The position numbers were made by a program, and so were the translations under genes. A model generated the notes under the pieces. It had not been told where the DNA came from. It was given only the letters and a program-made list of their open reading frames with translations, and searched no databases. A stretch of DNA of 12,060 nucleotides from Ochromonadaceae sp. CCMP2298 (Eukaryota > Sar > Synurophyceae > Ochromonadales > Ochromonadaceae), in NCBI GenBank assembly GCA_026770595.1, contig MU634460.1, forward strand, positions 1 to 12,060. Direction: 5' to 3'. Shown in pieces: positions 7,750 to 12,060 of this stretch (position 1 is the stretch's first letter; every line of letters begins with the position of its first letter).

Positions 7750-7833
7750 GTACAATCTCGTACAAGTCCACGAGTGTTTTTTTAACATAGAAACCAAGGT
7801 CAAGTTTTGCGGCACTCACCTGCTGGACGACGA

Positions 7834-8206
7834 GTAAGTATTGGACTACAACGCAGAGCTCGCCGCGAATGGAGCTACGGACGGGAATCGAGACGGGCCT
7901 AGTAGAACAGCGGAGATTTGAATAGACGCTTGAGGACAGAACATGTGATGCTCTGCATGTTCTGTAATGCTCTGAACACAACATTAAGTGTCTACATCCA
8001 ATAGGACTTCACCCTTTGGGTACGCAGTGAGAACGGTGGCGCGCACCAACCTTAGAAAGTGGAACATGTGCATGCTGTCGAACTGCCAGTTGCGCGAGAT
8101 GCCCCAGATGCAATTTCAGGATGCTAGCATCTGCGACCAGCAATCTGGGGCCAAAGGTATTCAGCACAATCCGCGAGCCCAGCAACACCTTCCATAACTT
8201 CAGCTG
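7834..8206. other. Region after the Rep-like sequence; possible further intron and exon
   Basis: Starts with the donor-like GTAAGTATTGG. A frame at 7988-8194 (NLRKWNMCMLSNCQLREM) is open but begins with GTG and is not recognised. Candidate acceptors are ACGCAG near 8030 and TTTCAG near 8119. I cannot decide whether this continues the Rep-like gene. Confidence 0.25.
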
Positions 8207-8278
8207 CATCCGCAACTTTGGCAGCATCCGCAACTTCAGTAGTATCCGCAACTTTAACAACATCAGCTACATTTTTCG
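8207..8278. repeat. 18-bp tandem repeat, about four units
   Basis: Unit CATCCGCAACTTTGGCAG with substitutions, degenerating at both ends. Both strands stay open: plus gives a Ser-Ile-Arg-Asn-Phe repeat, and minus gives a six-residue VADAAK/VADAAE repeat. The minus frame, from ATG 8591, stays open for 155 codons across this array and the next. Confidence 0.85.
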
Positions 8279-8334
8279 CATTAGCAGCCTTACTTATGCC
8301 ATCGGTGTCAAAAAATCCAGGAGTTGAATAAAGT

Positions 8335-8560
8335 ATAAACGCCTTCCAAGGGAAACGCAAAACTTTCCAAGGGAAACTGAAAAACTCTGCCAAACCCACT
8401 TTCCGAAGCACGAATGTGACTTTTCGCATTTGTCCCTTCCGCCAAAGGTGACCTGGAAAAGGATTTTGTCGCCCTAAGGCTCGGAAACAGGTCAGGAAAA
8501 TGCAAAACCCTGCCCCTCTGCCAAAAAAGTGATCTGGAAACAGCAAAACCCTGCCGCGGC
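8335..8560. repeat. Degenerate repeat array
   Basis: Imperfect units of roughly 30-50 bases sharing GCAAAACCCTGCC, TGATCTGGAAA/TGACCTGGAAA and CCAAGGGAAAC motifs. Examples are GCAAAACCCTGCC at about 8499 and about 8540, and CCAAGGGAAAC at about 8346 and about 8368. Long minus-strand ORFs over this array are probably by-products of the repeat. Confidence 0.6.
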
Positions 8561-9290
8561 TTGAGGGACAAATACGAAAAATTCCTTTCATTCCTAGCCT
8601 TTTTCCTCACTTTCATTGAGTGGTCGATGTACAGATGTGCTCATTGCTCTAGAAGCTCCAAGCTCTGCTGGAGGCTAAGATCAATCCTGCCTATTCACTA
8701 CGAATGAAGTGCTTATATCGAGAATGGCGACCGCGCAGTTCCATACGGTAACCATCGGAAGGTATAGCAGCTTCCACATCGACCAGCAATACACAAACCC
8801 GATGGGAGATTGTTCGTACGGCTTCGTCGCGAGCGCCACAACCACGTCCTCAGGTCACAAGGTTGCGATCAACAAGGTGAAGGACGCATTCCTGGATGTG
8901 GGTGACGCGACGAGGTTTCTGCGGGAGATGAAGCTGCTGCACCAATCTGATGGAGAGCGATCTAGGGCGTGTCATCCGGTCGCTCCAAGAGCTCACGGAC
9001 CAGCATCTGCATTACCTTCTGCTCCAAGTCCTGCGCGGTCTAAAGCACGTGAACTCCGCAGACGAGCTGCACCGAGGCCTCAAGCCCTCCGCCCTGCGCG
9101 TCAACGCCCACTGCGACCTTGCGCTGTACGAATTTGGCCTGGCAGTGGACTTGGAGTGCCTGGTGCCGCACTGGTACTGCCCACCCGAGCTGCTGCTGGA
9201 GTGCGCCGCGTGCGGCAAGCCGGTAGATGTGTGGTCTTCGCCGAGATGCTCACCCGCCAGCCCTTCTTCAGGCCATCGTCTCCAAGCAAG

Positions 9291-9508
9291 GTGAGTGCAA
9301 ATGAGCTTTTCTTGATTAGTTATGGTGATGCTTAAAATGCTACTCCTACTACTGCTACTCCTGTTGCGCACCCTCCCACACATACTCCCGTACATACTCC
9401 TGTCTGCTCTGCCTGCACATCACCCCTGATGCTCACCACTATCTTTCCCTCTGCGTGCCCTTCCCCTTCCTCTTCCCTCCCTCTCCTCCCTCAGGGCTGC
9501 CCCCGCAG
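9291..9508 (+). other. Intron in the MAPK-like gene, 218 bases
   Basis: AAG precedes the donor GTGAGT; the pyrimidine-rich 3' part ends CCCCCGCAG. With the acceptor at 9508 both exons are in phase 0 and the frame continues into DQLLFLHSQ. An alternative acceptor (CTCCCTCAG, 9494) would not keep that frame. Confidence 0.6.
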
Positions 9509-9685
9509 GACCAGCTGCTCTTCCTCCACTCGCAGCACAGTACACTACAGTACGCACTGCAGGATGCACAATCTCCGGTATGCAGGCCCCCCCCCCTTCG
9601 CCTCGCTGTCCCTCCCCGGCACCAACCCGCAAGCTATTCAGCTGCTGGTTGGCATGCTGCAGTTCAGCCCTACGCACCTATGAAA

Positions 9686-9742
9686 CTATGCACCTATGCA
9701 CCTATGCACCTATGCACCTATGCACCTATGCACCTATGCACC
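9686..9742 (+). repeat. 8-bp microsatellite CTATGCAC
   Basis: About seven tandem copies inside the MAPK-like sequence, between its QFSP and RISAQEALAH segments. Eight is not a multiple of three, so the copy number decides the downstream frame. Confidence 0.95.
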
Positions 9743-9938
9743 GCATATCCGCGCAGGAGGCACTGGCACACTCCTACCTGCAGGCCTTCCTACCTACCCA
9801 CAAACAGATGGCCTCCCCCGACCATGCAGTGCAGCCCTTCCACGACCTCGACAAGCTCGAGAGCGGCATTGGTGGCGGTGGCGAGGGTGGCGGCATGACG
9901 GACTTATAGAGGTGCGCTGCATGTTCGAGGAGGTGTGA

Positions 9939-10148
9939 AAGTACCGCCCCTATCCCTATCCCTATAAGGACACCTGTAAGGAGGGCAAGGGCAGCAGCAG
10001 CAAGGGGAAGAAGGGGTTTCTGAAGGGGGGCGCAAAGGGTGGTAACGGGGGTGGGGACAGGGGCGGTGACGGGGACGGGGGCGGGGGAGGGGTAGCAATG
10101 GATGTGTCGGACGACGCACACACGGCCTGTGCACACGGAGGTTGCTGA
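9939..10148 (+). other. Open Lys/Gly-rich extension after the MAPK-like stop
   Basis: In the frame of the MAPK-like terminus, after TGA 9936-9938, the sequence stays open for 69 codons to TGA 10146-10148. It reads KYRPYPYPYKD, then Lys/Gly-rich (GKGSSSKGKKGFLKGG), then Gly/Asp-rich. This may be an old C-terminal tail cut off by a new TGA, or chance openness of G-rich DNA. Confidence 0.25.
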
Positions 10149-10800
10149 GTGGGGACATGGGTAGCGGGGTGCGATGACATAATAGGCGGTACATAGGCAG
10201 TAGTATTCAGAGCATCGATACACACAGTGATTCGATTAGGTAGGGGCATCAATATTAGTAGTGTGGGGGGGTCATTGGCCACGTGAGGTCCCCATGGGTA
10301 TCATTGGTATAGGTAGGGTATAGCGGGGCATCAATTACCCAGTGATTTGATAAGGCAGTGGGGGGGGGTCAATCCACGATGCGATTCGACTAGGTATAGG
10401 CATAGTAGTATAGGCATGTAGGTATATTAGTATAGGTATGGCAGCATCCATTCACACAGTACTCAGTGGTTCAATTATTAGCTTTTATGTTGTCACCGGT
10501 GGCGTATGATGTATGGTGTATGTATGGCCAGTGATGGTAGGGAGGTCCGTTAACCCAGGCACTAGCACCTACTAGCACCTACTTTCTAACGGTCAACTGG
10601 TCAGGGGCATAGGACACTAGGCTGTAGGCATAGGGCATTAGGTAGGGTAGGATGAGGGTAGGGGGTGGGGGCAGTCGACTATTTGGTAGTTTGATCTCAT
10701 GCTCGCACCCGGTCGATTTACAGTTCAATAATTCACCAGTTCACTTCGCTGTGAAAGTAACGAGCAGTCAGTTTTGTCAGTGTTTGTTTTGCATTCACAC
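10149..10800. other. Gene-free G-rich repetitive stretch
   Basis: No ORF of note on the plus strand. It contains degenerate repeats: CAGTGATTCGATTAGG/CAGTGATTTGATAAGG with GGGGCATCAAT and G runs (10225-10380), TATAGGCAT/TAGGTAT repeats (10390-10440 and 10610-10660), and two copies of ACTAGCACCT (10560-10580). G runs of 7-9 occur at about 10264 and 10362. Confidence 0.5.
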
Positions 10801-10804
10801 ATAA

Positions 10805-10810
10805 AATAAA
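10805..10810 (+). promoter_or_regulatory. Possible polyadenylation signal AATAAA
   Basis: AATAAA on the plus strand, in an AT-rich patch followed by TATATATAA, just before the convergent minus-strand gene ends. It could terminate a plus-strand transcript such as the MAPK-like one, but it lies about 870 bases past that stop. Confidence 0.2.
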
Positions 10811-10831
10811 CTATATATAATCTACAACAGG

Positions 10832-10862
10832 AGCAGTAGCAGCAGCAGCAGCAGTAGCAGCG
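10832..10862. repeat. AGC trinucleotide repeat
   Basis: AGCAGTAGCAGCAGCAGC-type repeat directly downstream of the stop of the minus-strand gene, thus in its presumed 3' untranslated region. Confidence 0.85.
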
Positions 10863-10872
10863 GGGGCGGTGG

Positions 10873-12022
10873 TCACGCGAAGCTCTGCAGGGTGCTGTGT
10901 CTGCTGTCCGGCCTCTGCAGCAGGGGAAGGGCCTTGTGCATCTGCCGGGACAGAGAGCGGGACTCGGACCTGGGAGTGGGGAGTGGGGAGCGAGTGGGGA
11001 TGGGGAGGGGGAGTAAGGAGTGAGTGGGGAGTAGTGGGGAGTAAGTAGAAGAGAGTAGGGAATAGGGAGTAGGGAGTGGGGAGTAGGGAGTTGTTAGTGG
11101 GGGGTATGTGGTGGGGAATGTAAGGTGTGTCGGGTGCATCGGTCAGCAGGGTAGTGGGAGGCAGGAAAAAGAGCGACAGGCAGCAATTCCCTGTCCCCAT
11201 CCCCTCTCCCCTCTCCTCGCTCCCCTGGCCCTTTTAACCTGCCCCTGCGTCTGCTCACCTGCCCACGTGTCTGAGGAAGCAGCGCACGCTGTCCCTGTTG
11301 GCCTGCGTGCGCATGTCCCTTATGTATGTGCTATATATATCCGCGCTAACTCCTGCAGTAGTAGTAGTCGTCGTACCCAGCTGCAGACTGTCGGCAGCCA
11401 GGCCCCACAGCACCTGCACAGGAAAGAGAAGACAGAGAACAGACAGAGGGGACAGAGGACAGACAGGGGGTAGAGGGTAGAGGGACAGAGGACAGAGGGT
11501 AGTGCGTGCAAGAGAGGGGAGAGGCAGGCACGGATGTACAGGGGTGGAGAGGGAGGGAGCGCAGGGGAGGGGTAGGTGGGGTTGAATAAAAGCCAGCAAA
11601 TGAGGTGTGGGTGCGGGTGTGCATAAGGGATATAGAGATATAAGGATATAGGGACATGAGGATATATTGATACAGGTATAGGCGCTCACCTTCTCGAAGC
11701 TGCGGAACGACACTAGCCCCACCCCCACCCCCACCTCCGCTGCTGTCCCTGCTCCTGCCACCACCCCTGCCCCTGCCCCCTTGCCTAAGGGAGAGGAGGG
11801 GGAGGAGGGAGAGAATGGGGGGAATGGGGATGCGGCCGCGGTGGCGGAGACAGCGGGAGTGGGAGTGAGGGGTGCGGGGGCTGCTGGTGTGCGTCTTTTT
11901 GCCTGCACCACCTCCCTCACCACCTCTGCCAGCCTTAAAGACCCCGCACTGGGCAGCGCGCTGCGTGGGTTATAAGCAGCCGCCCAGCCGTCTCTGTTGG
12001 GATTTAGAGGCCTCTGTGCGGA
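10873..12022 (-). CDS. Three-exon gene, product not recognised
   Basis: Exon A 11690-12022, exon B 11259-11413, exon C 10873-10969, stop TGA 10873-10875. Introns of 276 and 289 bases both have GTGAGC donors and pyrimidine-rich CAG acceptors. Phases match (A ends phase 0; B is 155 bases, phase 2; C restores the frame for 32 codons including the stop). Exon A may start at ATG 12028 or, more likely, after the acceptor-like pyrimidine tract ending TATGCAG at 12023, with earlier exons off the window. Exon A has a helical segment (SLRLAEVVREVVQAKRR), then an Ala/Pro/Ser/Gly low-complexity region, then SFRSFEK. Exon B begins VLWGLAADSLQLG, has a Thr run, then DIYSTYIRDMRTQANRDSVR. Exon C is basic (SRQMHKALPLLQRPD). 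F-x-WGL-x-A resembles the C-terminal WGLTA motif of coenzyme A diphosphatase-type Nudix enzymes, but no Nudix box is visible, so this is only a weak hint. Confidence 0.6.
10970..11258 (-). other. Intron 2 of the minus-strand gene, 289 bases, with a purine/pyrimidine repeat
   Basis: GTGAGC donor and CCCACTCCCAG acceptor. About 10971-11100 is a GGGGAGT/AGGGAGT-type degenerate minisatellite (C/T-rich on the transcribed strand), with many runs of three to five G on the plus strand. Confidence 0.65.
11414..11689 (-). other. Intron 1 of the minus-strand gene, 276 bases
   Basis: GTGAGC donor after GAGAAG and TTTCCTGTGCAG acceptor. Its length is a multiple of three and it contains no stop in the gene's frame, so retention would insert 92 residues, largely Pro/Leu/Ser-rich. 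The composition is pyrimidine-rich and unlike the exons. Confidence 0.6.
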
Positions 12023-12060
12023 CTGCATATTGAGGGGGTGGAGGGGGTCTAGGGGGCGAG

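Larger units (their letters stand above)
7040..7833 (+). pseudogene. Rep-like superfamily 3 helicase, probable endogenous CRESS-DNA-type viral sequence
   Basis: The core frame (from ATG 7142, open upstream to 7040) has the ordered motifs of a superfamily 3 helicase: Walker A PAGCGKS (7208-7228; the usual first Gly is Arg), Walker B VVFNDFDF (7319-7342), a basic B'-like region (RVRVRYKDA) and motif C ILCN (7490-7501) with the sensor Asn. This order and spacing are typical of replication-initiator (Rep) proteins of circular single-stranded DNA viruses and related plasmids, which unwind DNA in rolling-circle replication. The N-terminal part appears to lie in another frame until about 7190. After motif C the better frame is shifted by one, and a GT-AG intron (7541-7749) then joins in phase to an exon at 7750-7833 that ends at a consensus GTAAGT donor. 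The HUH nuclease domain is not found. Frameshifts imply a non-functional relic unless they are assembly errors. A cellular SF3-type ATPase is the alternative. Confidence 0.55.
8724..9938 (+). pseudogene. MAP kinase relative without catalytic residues (pseudokinase or pseudogene)
   Basis: Plant/protist-type MAPK features appear in order but in shifting frames. From ATG 8724: a changed glycine loop (GDCSYGFV), VAINK where VAIK is expected, then FLREMKLLHQ. After a deletion and frame change (8950): MESDLGRVIRSLQELTDQHL, LHRGLKPSALRVNAHCDL (HRD is HRG), EFGLA (DFG is EFG) and WYCPPELLLE (APE is PPE). The TxY activation segment is absent. After VDVW the frame shifts to FAEMLTRQPFF; an intron follows (9291-9508), then DQLLFLHSQ. 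A ten-C run (9587-9596) shifts to PGTNPQAIQLLVGMLQFSP, an 8-bp microsatellite shifts again to RISAQEALAHSYLQAF, and it ends MFEEV-TGA (9936-9938). Intact MAPKs phosphorylate Ser/Thr-Pro sites. Loss of the Lys, both Asp and the TxY loop means this one cannot be a normal kinase. Confidence 0.75.

Noticed and set aside
8124-8616. Long minus-strand ORFs of 102 and 155 codons
   Set aside because: They cover two repeat arrays, overlap each other in different frames and have no domain; they are probably by-products of the repeats.
9429-9909. Several overlapping plus-strand ORFs as separate genes
   Set aside because: They are frame-shifted pieces of one MAPK-like sequence plus translation of the microsatellite and the intron.
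9774-10282. Pro/Ser-rich minus-strand ORFs
   Set aside because: They are the complement of the MAPK-like end and of G-rich repeats; their composition is explained by the low-complexity DNA.
11255-11690. Single uninterrupted 257-codon minus-strand ORF
   Set aside because: It includes a clear GT-AG intron with non-coding composition and runs past the exon B donor; the spliced model explains it better.
1-12060. CRISPR array, bacterial operon or prophage
   Set aside because: The tandem repeats have no spacers, and introns and decayed eukaryotic genes dominate.

Overview
This window looks like nuclear DNA of a unicellular eukaryote, probably an alga or other protist. There are no bacterial-style operons or ribosome binding sites. 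Several short introns (about 100 to 290 bases) have GT...AG borders, often with a CTAAC-like branch site and a pyrimidine tract. The DNA is full of micro- and minisatellites. The recognisable pieces are a plant/protist-type MAP kinase, a SET-like domain, a DNA transposase and a Rep-like viral helicase. I cannot name the organism.

Layout. 1-169 is a 13-bp minisatellite, followed by a small acidic/lysine-rich ORF (to 385). 538-1149 holds a possible unrecognised multi-exon gene. 1241-1540 is a GC-rich weak coding frame. 1633-2129 is a SET-like domain split by a frameshift and ending in a Glu-rich repeat. 2254-2607 is an unrecognised ORF, and a convincing short reading frame lies on the minus strand at 2604-2777. 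3106-3765 encodes a protein with leucine-rich-repeat-like segments interrupted by one TAA; a 24-codon module of it is repeated at 3977-4048. On the minus strand, 4199-4785 is a broken coiled-coil gene and 4874-5750 is a decayed hAT-like transposase. 5750-7040 has only weak ORFs. 7040-7833 is a broken, intron-containing Rep-like superfamily 3 helicase, most likely an endogenous CRESS-DNA-type viral sequence. 8207-8560 holds two repeat arrays. 8724-9938 is a MAP-kinase relative that has lost its catalytic residues. 9940-10800 is G-rich repetitive DNA without a gene. 10873-12022 (minus) is a three-exon gene whose splice phases match exactly, the most intact gene here; its 5' end may be outside the window.

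The genes do not form a pathway. The window reads as an accessory, mobile-element-rich region in which almost every recognisable protein is interrupted by frameshifts (often at short homopolymers or simple repeats) and by in-frame TAA/TAG. Three explanations compete: true pseudogenes, indel errors of a long-read assembly, and (for the TAA/TAG codons only) a code in which TAA/TAG are read as glutamine. Protein family assignments were made by eye from motifs, without any search.
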